64,000 nucleotides of DNA from CBDCXE01 sp965223725 [NCBI: Nitrospinota bacterium] (GTDB lineage: Bacteria; Nitrospinota_A; UBA7883), in assembly GCA_965223725.1 (NCBI GenBank), contig CBDCXE010000002.1, positions 124,001 to 188,000 on the forward strand. The letters are read 5' to 3'. Shown in pieces: positions 17,850-27,031 of the stretch. Numbering within the stretch: position 1 is the first letter of the stretch; each line of letters starts with the position of its first letter. The notes under the pieces are model-generated. The model had not been told where the DNA came from, made no database searches, and saw only the letters and a program-made list of their open reading frames with translations. Position numbers and translations under genes: made by a program.

Positions 17850-18134
17850 TTATGACCGGCCGCCGGCGATGGCTGGTATGACGGATATATCGTCATTATC
17901 CTTGACTGCTGTGTTCTCACCATCCAGGAACCTGATATCTTCCTCGTTGACATATATGTTGATAAAGCGCCGCAGTTTCCCATCGTCGCTGTACAGCCGC
18001 TCTTTGAACCCGGCGTGACGCGATTCTATGTTGTCGATCACTTCTTTTATTGTCGCCCCTTCTCCTTCGACTTCACCTACACCACCAGTGACTTTCTGGA
18101 GCGGTGTCGGGATCCTGACCTTGACAGTTGCCAT
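17850..18134 (-). CDS. ThiS/MoaD-like sulfur carrier with C-terminal GGRS
   Basis: A 94-residue ubiquitin-fold carrier of the MoaD/ThiS/CysO type (VKVRIPTPLQKVTGG; FINIYVNEEDIRFLDG). The protein ends ...AIAGGRS, so the Gly-Gly is not terminal. Carriers of this kind must expose Gly-Gly before adenylation; in the QbsE system a JAMM-type protease does so. No such protease is encoded in this operon. The neighbours thrC, moeB and cysM favour a role in amino-acid sulfur transfer over molybdopterin or thiamine synthesis. Confidence 0.88.
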   Translation of the reverse strand: MATVKVRIPTPLQKVTGGVGEVEGEGATIKEVIDNIESRHAGFKERLYSDDGKLRRFINIYVNEEDIRFLDGENTAVKDNDDISVIPAIAGGRS

Positions 18135-18152
18135 TATTTCTCCTTTTCCTAC

Positions 18153-19382
18153 TTAAATATCTTGTTGAATTTCTTTGAATACAGACAGCTTCGGCTCTAT
18201 CACCACCGGCACCGGCAGGTGCTTCTCCACAGCCTCGCTGGTCTTCAGCCCTTGGCCGGTGATCGAAATAACCGTAACTCCGTTTTTATCTATGCGACCC
18301 TGCTCCACCAGCTTTTTGGTGACACCCACCGTCACACCACCAGCGGTTTCGGTGAATATGCCTTCTGTCTTGGCCAACAGCCGTATGCCATCTATCACTT
18401 CGGCGTCGGTCACATCTTCGCCCCAGCCCCCGGTGTCATTGACAACCTTGATGCCGTAATAGCCGTCCGCCGGGTTGCCTATGGCGATCGATTTGGCGAT
18501 GGTGTTTGGTTTCACTGGTTTAAAATCCTCGGCGCCGGCCTTGATGGCCGTCGTAACAGGGGAACATCCGGCCGCCTGCGCGGCGAAGATTTTCGTTTTT
18601 ACATCCTTGATAAATCCCAGCTTCTCGAACTCCGAAAAGGCTTTGTGCACCTTCGTGATCAGGCTGGAGCCGGCAACAGGAACGATCACACTATCCGGCG
18701 CCCTCCATCCAAGTTGCTCGGCGATCTCATACCCAAACGTCTTGGAGCCGTCACCATAGAACGGGCGGATATTAATATTCACAAACGCCCAGTTGAACAC
18801 CGTCGCCACTTCAGAGCAGAACCGGTTCACATCGTCATAAGAGCCTTTGATGCTGATAATCTTCGTATCATAGACCGATGTGCCCAACACCTTGCTCAGC
18901 TCCAGATCATGCGGTATAAAAACATAACTTTTCATACCTGCCGCCGCGGCGTGGGCGGCCACGGAATTGGCCAGGTTGCCGGTGGAGGCGCAGGCTATGG
19001 TATTGTACCCGAACTCTTTGGCCTTGTTCACAGCGGCGGCCACAACCCGATCCTTGAAACTAAGGGTAGGATGGCACACCGAGTCATTCTTAATATAAAG
19101 CTTCCCGATGCCCAGCTCTTTCCCAAGGTTCTCCGCATGGACCAGCGGCGTGAACCCGTTGTGCAGGCCCACCGTCGGCTCGTCATCGATCGGGACAAGC
19201 TCGCGATACCGCCACATGTTTTCCGCGCGCGACTCTATCAGTTCGCGGCTGAGCGCCTGCCCGATAGCGTCGTAATCGTAGCGAACCTCCAGCGGCCCGA
19301 AACAGAACTCGCACACATGGACCGGCTCGGTTTGATAATCTCTACCACACTCGCGGCATCGAAGGCCTAGAACAAAACTCAT
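18153..19382 (-). CDS. thrC: Threonine synthase (PLP enzyme), first gene of sulfur operon
   Basis: A 409-residue fold-type II PLP enzyme with an N-terminal four-Cys zinc ribbon (CRECGRDYQTEPVHVCEFC, residues 9-27), the lysine motif PTLSFKDRV (about 105-113) and ASTGNLANSVAA (about 133-144). Its standard activity is O-phosphohomoserine to threonine. As leader of an operon with a sulfur carrier and activating enzyme it might instead, or also, accept a thiocarboxylate to make homocysteine or cysteine. No Shine-Dalgarno sequence precedes its ATG, which is unusual here. Confidence 0.88.
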   Translation of the reverse strand: MSFVLGLRCRECGRDYQTEPVHVCEFCFGPLEVRYDYDAIGQALSRELIESRAENMWRYRELVPIDDEPTVGLHNGFTPLVHAENLGKELGIGKLYIKNDSVCHPTLSFKDRVVAAAVNKAKEFGYNTIACASTGNLANSVAAHAAAAGMKSYVFIPHDLELSKVLGTSVYDTKIISIKGSYDDVNRFCSEVATVFNWAFVNINIRPFYGDGSKTFGYEIAEQLGWRAPDSVIVPVAGSSLITKVHKAFSEFEKLGFIKDVKTKIFAAQAAGCSPVTTAIKAGAEDFKPVKPNTIAKSIAIGNPADGYYGIKVVNDTGGWGEDVTDAEVIDGIRLLAKTEGIFTETAGGVTVGVTKKLVEQGRIDKNGVTVISITGQGLKTSEAVEKHLPVPVVIEPKLSVFKEIQQDI

Positions 19383-19466
19383 ATTTTTATATACTTAATC
19401 GAAATTTAATAATAAAACAGGCCCTATAATAACAAATAAATAGCGCCCCTCACACAACCACAGCAA

Positions 19467-19489
19467 TAACCTACCAAATTGGTTAGTTA
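19467..19489. promoter_or_regulatory. Palindromic operator over the thrC start of transcription
   Basis: A 23-bp imperfect palindrome: TAAC-N2-ACCAA-N-TTGGT-N2-GTTA. It lies directly downstream of the -10 element on the minus strand and covers the predicted +1 (about 19488). Its size fits an Rrf2-family dimer site, and an Rrf2 gene ends the operon. Confidence 0.55.
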
Positions 19490-19494
19490 ATTGA

Positions 19495-19523
19495 AATATA
19501 GAATACCTTACCGGACTTGTCAA
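19495..19523 (-). promoter_or_regulatory. Sigma70 promoter of the thrC sulfur operon
   Basis: On the minus strand TTGACA (19523-19518), exactly 17 bp, then TATATT (19500-19495). Perfect -35, five of six matches at -10. Confidence 0.75.
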
Positions 19524-19794
19524 GTATTTGATTAGCAAATGACCTCTGGGCTGTATCATTCTCTTCCGTTGCCCAAACACTGCTCGTATATCGTGCCCAG
19601 ATACTATATTGACTTAATACTCCTGGCTCTCTATTGTCCAGCATTTGATCTATAAAACCAAGACCCATTGGCTGGCTAATTTTAAAAATCGGCGCAGTAA
19701 TTGCGATAGTGAATGTCACAAAAATCTGCCAACCGAGCTTAATTTACGCCTGTTTCCCCTTGAATATTTTTTTCTATGGCTTGATAATGGAAAG

Positions 19795-20757
19795 ATGAGT
19801 TTTCGGCGAAGTTTATACAGCAACACACCGCAGGAACAAGAAACCAGACAACGTAAAAGCCAGGATGGTTTTCTGTTTCCGTACGGATCGTTTCCGGAAG
19901 AAACATTTACCCAACGGGTTGGTTACGACTCGAAATTTATCCGGGAGGGCGGCTATTTCTACTATCAGATCGCCCTTTCCCATGATGCTATCATGCCGAC
20001 ATTGCTCAAGCTCTTCAATACCTTGCCAGAGCAAGTTTACCTTGTGACGCAAATACACACTGATGATTACAACAATGAGTATGACACATATGTGTCCAAG
20101 GGCGCCGTCGACAAGGCGGAGCTTGTTCAGTGGATAATTGATTGGCAGGATATTGTGCTGGATGATGGCTGTTTCGGGGTTGGTATGTTTGTTGAGTATC
20201 CATCCATGGAAGTTTTTATCGACGAGCATAAAACCATTCATGTCTATCACCACAACCCGGAGGTTATGGAACATAAGTTGGCAGAAATGGATATTCCCTT
20301 TATACTCGATTTGAAATTTTTCTGGGATACACCACACCTTCATCTGCCTCTGAACGCTGCGAATTTCAAGAGCAATAACTACTTGTCCGCCTTCGAGAAC
20401 CTGGTGGACAGATATAACCTGCAATTCAACGACGCCAGTATTAAACAGAGCATTGGCGAATACAAAACAGATGGCGTCAACTGCTGGAAAGTATATATTC
20501 GGGGATACAAGCATGGCGTTATGCCCAATGGCAGGATGTTAAGATTTTACTGCACTCTCTACTTAAATGCGGGTTCAAGGAATGAAGCGACTGAGCTGGT
20601 CGAGTGTTATATGAATTCCAAGAACGAGTTTGCCGATCTATACTTGCAAATGGCGCGTATACCGGAAGAAACGCTGACCAGCAAACTCAATAGATGTAAT
20701 ACCACACCGCAAAAACCGTGCGTATGGTTTGAAACGGACCGGACCTACGCCGATTGA
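19795..20757 (+). CDS. Protein of unknown function (320 aa)
   Basis: An intact frame with no signal peptide or membrane segment. It is rich in aromatic and acidic residues (GGYFYYQIALSHDAIMP; DLKFFWDTPHLHLPLNAANF) and has several His/Asp/Cys-bearing patches (YHHNPEVMEH; TDGVNCWKVYIRGYKHG). I recognise no family. The start at the ATG at 19795 (MSFRRSLYSN) is chosen over a frame that opens at 19645, because the extra N-terminus looks like random AT-rich sequence. Its A+T content is higher than that of the adjoining genes. Confidence 0.6.
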   Translation: MSFRRSLYSNTPQEQETRQRKSQDGFLFPYGSFPEETFTQRVGYDSKFIREGGYFYYQIALSHDAIMPTLLKLFNTLPEQVYLVTQIHTDDYNNEYDTYVSKGAVDKAELVQWIIDWQDIVLDDGCFGVGMFVEYPSMEVFIDEHKTIHVYHHNPEVMEHKLAEMDIPFILDLKFFWDTPHLHLPLNAANFKSNNYLSAFENLVDRYNLQFNDASIKQSIGEYKTDGVNCWKVYIRGYKHGVMPNGRMLRFYCTLYLNAGSRNEATELVECYMNSKNEFADLYLQMARIPEETLTSKLNRCNTTPQKPCVWFETDRTYAD

Positions 20758-20777
20758 CCTACGAACAATAATACTGC

Positions 20778-22408
20778 CTACCTGCTTTTCAGATGGTGGT
20801 ACGCCGGCAATGTATTTAACCGTTTGTCTTCCACAGGGGCGCCCACAGTAAAGTGATACAAGTCCTGGCGCGCATCATCTTTTAACCCCAGCAGTTGATG
20901 TATCATATCATCCAGATAGCACCCGATCCCGGTCCCCCTCAGGCCGATCGCCTCCGCTTCCAGATAGATCACCTGGCCTATCATCCCCGCCTCCCAATAA
21001 AGTTTTCTGTAGGAGTGAGGGTCACGCTCAATCTCGCTTCGGAACCGGGCTACCATCCCCAACGAAAACGCGCCATCGCCTGCAATAGCCTGCTGGCAGC
21101 TGATCATGGATGACTCCTCCGATAATCGCCCTTGCTCAGAAGATAGAGCGGCAGCTGGTCCGGCGCGGCCCCGACCTTTTCCCACGCCAGATCATTATCA
21201 AATTCTTTTCTTATATCATCCGGGTCGGAGCCATCTCTGATAAGGTAATATAGCCCGCTTTCAAGGCCAGCCACTCGGTGCGCGAATATCAGTAAATCAG
21301 TTGATATGACGCCCAGTTTTATATCAAACGGCGCATGCCCCTCTCTCGGAATCGTCCTGTCGAGCAAGCCAAAAAAATGATCCAGCCTTATACCGGATAC
21401 ACCATCGTAGCTTTGGCCGCTTCGCCTTTGGCGAATTATATCCGCCGCATTGCAACCGGACGCGGCGCCATCAATGAACGGGGCTTCCGGGTAGATCAGA
21501 TCGTCCCTGTTTTTTCCTTCGTTCCTTGTCGCCTTGGAAACGTCGTCGATAACATCCCACCTATGATGGTCAGCGCTTAGTCGATTCGGCTCACCCATGA
21601 CCTCCGATTGCGACAATTCACTAATCAGGTCTGCAGGGATATTATCCGGCAGGTTTTCCGCATGCGCTGGATGGACAAAACATAACAGCTCACCCTCCTC
21701 CGCTTCATTCGGCAGCCAGTTTGTCTTTGCCAAACCGATGAACTGATCCAATTGATCGCTAGGCATAGCGCGCAGGTAATGGACTTTCCAGCCAAATAGA
21801 TTGGCAGCGAGCGAAAGGCAAGCGATGGCATGGCCGGTATCCAGGTTGCAATACCGGAACGCGCGTTCACCATATTTCCAGGCTTCCCGCCAGTAGATCG
21901 TACTCAGCGCGATAAAAAACCCGTCTGTATTACAGTGGTCCAGCAGCCTGTTCCAGAGATGATTATTTATATGCATCCGTTTTTCTAGCTGGTGGTTATT
22001 CGGGTCGTAATGGAACACTCCAGCGCTATCGGCAAGCTCCTTCAGTGGCGGTAGAACCAGATACGCCTCTTCGGCATGCAGGTTCCCGCTGGACGGGTTC
22101 ATCCTCAAGGCCCACGATTCTCCGCTATACATCTTCCAGGCGCTGAGCCCCAGCGAGAGTCTTAAGAATCCACCAATGTTGTTAAAAGTAATCGGCGCAG
22201 CCGGGTTGCCATCTCTTCTATACAGATTTATATAACCTATCCCCTGGTCGTGATCTTCCAGAGGCAGTCGGTATTTCGTGGCGCCATCATAATACCTGAA
22301 TGGCTCCGGCTTGGTGGCCCAGTCCATATAGCCGAGCGATTTGGAAGGACGATGCGCATGATGCTTTGTCCTGTGATGATAATCAATAACTCTTTCCAGA
22401 TATGTCAT
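20778..22408 (-). pseudogene. SagB-type nitroreductase-family protein, frameshifted
   Basis: Two overlapping frames (22408-21104 and 21185-20778) together give about 540 residues of a double-domain nitroreductase/SagB-type oxidoreductase, with RRSGQSYDG for the flavin region and the C-terminal block YRKLYWEAGMIGQVIYLEAEA plus GTGIGCYLDDM. The first frame ends at 21104 after YLLSKGDYRRSHP. The second continues as SSMISCQQAIAGDGAFSLGM, which is what an intact homolog should have next. One base appears to be missing around 21110-21120. It follows msrA directly. Either a recent inactivation or a sequencing or assembly error. Confidence 0.8.
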
Positions 22409-22933
22409 TCAGGCTTTATCATCCCATACCCTGTCCAGAAAAGCGGCGCGGCCAGAGCCGAAACGATACCGGTTATAATGGTCTTCGTTGGTTTTATAAA
22501 ATTCCTGATGATAATCTTCCGCAGGATAAAAAACAGAAGCGGGTGTTATATCAACAACAATTGGTTTATCGAACCGGCCGGAATCTTGTAACTCCTGCCT
22601 GGATTTTTTCGCCAGCTCTTTCTGCTCGTCTGTATGATAGAAAACTTCCGGGCGATACTGTGTGCCCATGTCGGCAAACTGGCCATATTTACAGGTCGGG
22701 TCAATATTCATCCAGAACGTTTCCAGCAGTTTTTCATAAGGCGCCTTAGCTGGATCATAAGTAACCTGCACCACTTCCGCATGCCCGGTCTGCCCACGGC
22801 ACACCTGTTCATATGTCGGGTTATCGGTGTGGCCACCCATATAGCCGGAGACCACAGAGGTTACGCCATCCAGCTTTGCGTATGGCGGCTCCATACACCA
22901 GAAGCATCCGCCTGCAAATGTTGCGATCTCCAT
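22409..22933 (-). CDS. msrA: Peptide methionine sulfoxide reductase A
   Basis: Repairs methionine-S-sulfoxide in proteins. The catalytic GCFWCMEPPYAKLDGV motif is at residues 9-24, and the later YRPEVFYH and PAEDYHQEFY blocks are typical. At 174 residues it is a standard single-domain cytoplasmic form with no signal peptide. It lies 4 nt after msrB and directly before the nitroreductase pseudogene. Confidence 0.96.
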   Translation of the reverse strand: MEIATFAGGCFWCMEPPYAKLDGVTSVVSGYMGGHTDNPTYEQVCRGQTGHAEVVQVTYDPAKAPYEKLLETFWMNIDPTCKYGQFADMGTQYRPEVFYHTDEQKELAKKSRQELQDSGRFDKPIVVDITPASVFYPAEDYHQEFYKTNEDHYNRYRFGSGRAAFLDRVWDDKA

Positions 22934-22937
22934 GGTA

Positions 22938-23396
22938 TCAATCCCCTACAAAAAGTTTCAGATAATCAGCATAGCCCTCTTTTTCCAGCTCCGACACAGG
23001 TATGAACCGCATCGACGCAGAATTCATACAATACCTTTTACCGGTGGGGGCGGGCCCATCATCGAACACATGCCCAAGGTGCGAGTCGGCGTGCCTGCTG
23101 CGCACCTCCACCCGGCGCATGAGCAGGCTGTTGTCCTCATTCTCTACAATGTGGTCATCCTCCAGCGGTGTGGAGAAGCTGGGCCACCCAGTTCCGGAGT
23201 CGTATTTGTCCAGAGAACTGAAAAGCGGTTCACCAGAAATAATATCCACATATATTCCATGCTCCTTATTATCCCAATACTCATTCTGAAAAGGTCGCTC
23301 GGTACCGTTTTTGCGGGTAACATTAAATTGTTCAGGGGTCAGCTTATCTCTTAACTCTTCATCGTCCGGTATTTTAAAATCATGGCCATCATTCAT
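22938..23396 (-). CDS. msrB: Peptide methionine sulfoxide reductase B
   Basis: Reduces methionine-R-sulfoxide. The catalytic cysteine is in [11 protein letters not shown] (about 128-138), with the SGTGWPSF and [11 protein letters not shown] family blocks before it. The two CxxC zinc pairs present in many MsrB proteins are absent, so it belongs to the zinc-free type. It is 152 residues long and co-transcribed with msrA. Confidence 0.95.
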   Translation of the reverse strand: MNDGHDFKIPDDEELRDKLTPEQFNVTRKNGTERPFQNEYWDNKEHGIYVDIISGEPLFSSLDKYDSGTGWPSFSTPLEDDHIVENEDNSLLMRRVEVRSRHADSHLGHVFDDGPAPTGKRYCMNSASMRFIPVSELEKEGYADYLKLFVGD

Positions 23397-23449
23397 TGCC
23401 TGATAATCTCCTTGCTAATTCGGTCTTCTATCTATTATACACTTCCCAA

Positions 23450-26400
23450 TTAGTCCAGATACACGTTCTCTTCCCCGATGATTTGCTCCACTTCACTGAT
23501 CATCGTTTCATCCGCCGCAACTTGGGTGTCGCCAGAGCGCATGGTAAGCTCTCCTTTGCCTGGCGCCCGGAAATGAAGGATCAGCTCGCAAGAGCCCCTG
23601 TAACGCTGAAAAATATCTTTCAGGTCGCCCAGCGTCTCCCGCTCCAGCGCCGCGGTGGAGATGTTCACATGGACCGAATTGGTGAACGCGACCCGGGCCT
23701 GCGGCACGGTCATCACCTCCTGGGCGATGATCTTGACTCCCTTTTCATCATCCACATCGGCATAGCCTTTGATGAATATCGGCTCCTCCCGCTCCAGCAG
23801 CTCCATATGTTTGCTATATATATCGGGCCACAGGATCGTTTCGATGGAACCATGCAGATCTTCCAATGTCAGATACGCCATCCGTTCGCCGTTTTTTATC
23901 GTCTTGATCTTTTTCATGATCACCATACCGCCAATATGGACATTCGCCCGGTTCGGTGCGTTCGCCAGGGTGGCGGTGGTATAGTTGGCCAGCCGGCGCA
24001 GCTCTGTTTTGTATTCATTCAGCGGATGGCCGGATATATAAAACCCCAGCGCCTCCTTCTCGAAGGTCAGCCGCTCCTGTTCCTGCCATTCCGGAATATC
24101 TTTAATAGTGACGGAGGAAGAGCTCGAATCATCCGTACTGATGGCGCTGAATATATTGACCTGCCCGATCTCTTTATCATGCTGCGATTTCTGGGCGATG
24201 CTTAACATCTCTTCGATGGAGGCGAATATCGCCGCGCGGGAAAACCCTGTGAAATCGAACGCCCCGCATTTGACGAGCGCCTCCAGCGTCCGCTTGTTAA
24301 TGGCCGACGAATCCACCAGCTCTGTAAATTTTGTGATCGATGAAAAGCCGCCCACGCTGTCGCGCGCGGCAATGATCGCTTCCGCCGCCGCCGCGCCCAC
24401 ACCTTTGATAGCCACCAGCCCGAAACGTATAGCGCCGTCGGCAACAGTAAAGTCGCTTTGCGACTCGTTGATGTCGGGCGGCAGCACATCGATGCCCAGG
24501 TCGCGGCATTCCTGGATATACCGTATCACCTTGTCTGTGTTGTCCACCTCGGAGGAGATCAATGCGGCCATATATTCCGCAGGGTAATGGGTTTTCAAAT
24601 ACGCGGTCTGATACGCCACCAACGCATAACAGGCGGAATGCGACTTGTTAAATCCATACTCGCCGAACTTCTCCAACTGCGTCCATAACTGCTCCACCTT
24701 TTTTTCGTTGTGCCCGTTTTCCACCGCGCCTTTCACAAACTGTTCGCGGATGCCGGCCATGATATTCATATCCTTTTTACCCATGGCCTTGCGCAGCGAA
24801 TCGGCCTGGCCCAGGCTGAACCCGGAGAGGACGTTGGCGATCTTCATCACCTGCTCCTGATAGACCGGCACGCCGTAGGTTTCACCCAGTATCGATTTCA
24901 TCTCCTTGAACTCGAACCGGACCGGCTCATGCCCATGCTTGCGCTTCACATACTGGTCCGCCATCCCAGACTGGATCGGCCCCGGCCGGAACAGCGCCAC
25001 CAGCGCAACGATGTCCTGGAACTCGGTCGGCTTCATTTTCCGGATGAGGTCGCGCATCCCTGTCGACTCCAGCTGGAATATGCCATAGGTTTTGGCGTCG
25101 CATAAAACCTGATAGGTCTCTTTGTCATCCAGTGGGATCATATCGATATCAAAATCGGGGTCGTGGTTCTGCTTGATCTGCGTTACTGTGTTATTGATCA
25201 CCGTCAAGGTCCGCAGCCCGAGGAAATCCATTTTGAGCAGCCCCAGCTTCTCCACATCTTTCATCTGATACTGGGTTGTTACCTCCCCGGTACTCGGTTT
25301 GGATACCGGTATCATCTCCACCAGCGGTTTTGGGCTTATGACAACACCCGCCGCATGGGTGGAGGCGTGCCGAACCGTTCCCTCCAACGATTTGGAAATG
25401 CGAAGCAGGCGGGCGACCTCCGGGTTTTCCTTCTCCTGGCTCTTCAGGCGCGGCTCTTCCTTCAGCGCTTTTTCGATGGTCATCTTCAGGTCGTTCGGTA
25501 TCAGCTTGGCGATCTTGTCCGCCTGGGCGTATGGCATGTCCATCACCCGCGCCACATCCCGCACCACAGCCTTCGCCTTCAAAGCGCCGAAGGTGATGAT
25601 CTGGGCCACATGCCTCTCGCCGCCATATTTTTCACGGACATAGTCGATGACTTCGCCCCGTCGGTCCATGCAAAAATCGATGTCGATATCGGGCATGGAT
25701 ATGCGCTCCGGGTTAAGGAAACGTTCGAATATCAAGCCATACTTTATCGGGTCGAGCTCGGTGATCCGCAATGCGTATGCCACCATGGAACCCGCGGCGG
25801 AGCCCCGGCCCGGCCCCACCGGTATCTGCTTGCTCCTGGCGTATTTGACAAAATCCCATGTGATCAGAAAATACCCGGAAAACCCCATCTTCTGGATGGT
25901 GGCGATTTCCCAGTTCAGCCGCTTCAGATACTCTTCCCTCTGCTCCCTGGATAAGGGGTTGCCCGCTTTTTTCAGCTCCGCAAATCGATGCTCCAGCCCG
26001 TTGATCGCCACCTGCTCCAGATGCTTGTCCAGGGTGGTGTCGCTGGGGACAGAGAACTTCGGCAGATGATATTTTCCTTCCTCGAACGCAAAGTTGCACT
26101 GTTCGGCGATCGCCAGCGTGTTGGTGATAGCCTCCGGCACATCCTTGAACAGCGCCTTCATCTCCTCGGCCGATTTGACATAGAACTGGTCGCCCTGATA
26201 CTTCATCCGGTTTTCATCTTTGAGCAGCTTGCCGGTGCCGATGCACAGCAGCGCGTCGTGCGCCTCGTGGTCCTCCCGGTTCAGGTAGTGTGCGTCGTTG
26301 GTGGCCACCAGCGGCAGGTTCATCTTCTTCGCCAGCTTGATCATCTTCTGGTTGACTATCCGCTGGCTGGCGATGCCATGGTCCTGTATCTCCAGATAAT

Positions 26401-26938
26401 AACGGCCCGGGAAAATGGTGGAATAAAATTCGGCGGCGCACTCTGCCTGCTCGTCATTGTCGTGCAGTAAAGAGCGGGACACTTCGCCCTGCAAGCAAGC
26501 GGACAATGCGATCAGGCCATCGCTGTGCATCTCCAGCAGCTCCTTGTCGATGCGCGGTTTATAGTAGAACCCCTCGGTGTAGCCGGCGGAAACCAGCGTG
26601 CATAAGTTCCGGTACCCCTTATCATTTTGCGCAAGGAGAATGAGATGATGCGCCTTGCCGGAGCCATTATTGGCGGATACAGGAGATTTGTCGAATCTGC
26701 TCTTGGGCGCCACATACGCCTCGCACCCGATGATCGGCTTGACGCCAGAGGCAATGGCGCTGTGGTAGAACTCCACGGCCCCGAACATGGCGCCATGATC
26801 GGTCACGGCCACGGCAGGCATCTTCAGCTTGTCCGCTTTGTCCAGCAATGGCCCAAAATGGATCGCGCCATCGAGCAGGCTGTACTGGCTGTGAAGATGC
26901 AGATGAACAAACTCGCTATGCTTCAAGGTTGGCTCCAA
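23450..26938 (-). CDS. dnaE: DNA polymerase III subunit alpha
   Basis: Replicative polymerase of 1162 residues, usual for DnaE1. The N-terminal PHP domain opens with FVHLHLHSQYSLLDGAI. The palm holds the catalytic acidic motif PDIDIDFCMDRRGEVIDYV (about 415-433), followed by the beta-binding, helix-hairpin-helix and OB domains (HIGGMVIMKKIKTIKNGERM near 1000). It has no 3'-5' exonuclease domain, as expected when DnaQ is separate. Confidence 0.98.
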   Translation of the reverse strand: MEPTLKHSEFVHLHLHSQYSLLDGAIHFGPLLDKADKLKMPAVAVTDHGAMFGAVEFYHSAIASGVKPIIGCEAYVAPKSRFDKSPVSANNGSGKAHHLILLAQNDKGYRNLCTLVSAGYTEGFYYKPRIDKELLEMHSDGLIALSACLQGEVSRSLLHDNDEQAECAAEFYSTIFPGRYYLEIQDHGIASQRIVNQKMIKLAKKMNLPLVATNDAHYLNREDHEAHDALLCIGTGKLLKDENRMKYQGDQFYVKSAEEMKALFKDVPEAITNTLAIAEQCNFAFEEGKYHLPKFSVPSDTTLDKHLEQVAINGLEHRFAELKKAGNPLSREQREEYLKRLNWEIATIQKMGFSGYFLITWDFVKYARSKQIPVGPGRGSAAGSMVAYALRITELDPIKYGLIFERFLNPERISMPDIDIDFCMDRRGEVIDYVREKYGGERHVAQIITFGALKAKAVVRDVARVMDMPYAQADKIAKLIPNDLKMTIEKALKEEPRLKSQEKENPEVARLLRISKSLEGTVRHASTHAAGVVISPKPLVEMIPVSKPSTGEVTTQYQMKDVEKLGLLKMDFLGLRTLTVINNTVTQIKQNHDPDFDIDMIPLDDKETYQVLCDAKTYGIFQLESTGMRDLIRKMKPTEFQDIVALVALFRPGPIQSGMADQYVKRKHGHEPVRFEFKEMKSILGETYGVPVYQEQVMKIANVLSGFSLGQADSLRKAMGKKDMNIMAGIREQFVKGAVENGHNEKKVEQLWTQLEKFGEYGFNKSHSACYALVAYQTAYLKTHYPAEYMAALISSEVDNTDKVIRYIQECRDLGIDVLPPDINESQSDFTVADGAIRFGLVAIKGVGAAAAEAIIAARDSVGGFSSITKFTELVDSSAINKRTLEALVKCGAFDFTGFSRAAIFASIEEMLSIAQKSQHDKEIGQVNIFSAISTDDSSSSSVTIKDIPEWQEQERLTFEKEALGFYISGHPLNEYKTELRRLANYTTATLANAPNRANVHIGGMVIMKKIKTIKNGERMAYLTLEDLHGSIETILWPDIYSKHMELLEREEPIFIKGYADVDDEKGVKIIAQEVMTVPQARVAFTNSVHVNISTAALERETLGDLKDIFQRYRGSCELILHFRAPGKGELTMRSGDTQVAADETMISEVEQIIGEENVYLD

Positions 26939-27031
26939 TATAGATAGTTTAAAGCGCTAACCATATGGTCAACATTTATAACAAGGCCACAGAGTAAATA
27001 TCCGCGGCCCCAGGCAAGGATATTTAAATTT

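Larger units (their letters stand above)
19383..19794. other. Intergenic region with thrC control elements
   Basis: This 412-nt AT-rich gap separates divergent thrC and the unknown gene at 19795. It contains the thrC promoter and operator listed separately, giving an untranslated leader of about 105 nt. I see no convincing gene in the part from 19524 to 19794; short frames there lack ribosome sites. Confidence 0.6.

Noticed and set aside
17850-18134. MoaD or ThiS in cofactor synthesis
   Set aside because: No moaE, moaC, thiG or thiC is linked, and the neighbours are amino-acid PLP enzymes; the C-terminal extension also differs from MoaD and ThiS, which end at GG.
19483-19719. 78-codon minus-strand frame upstream of thrC
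   Set aside because: It covers the thrC promoter and part of the operator; no ribosome site. Regulatory use of this DNA is better supported.
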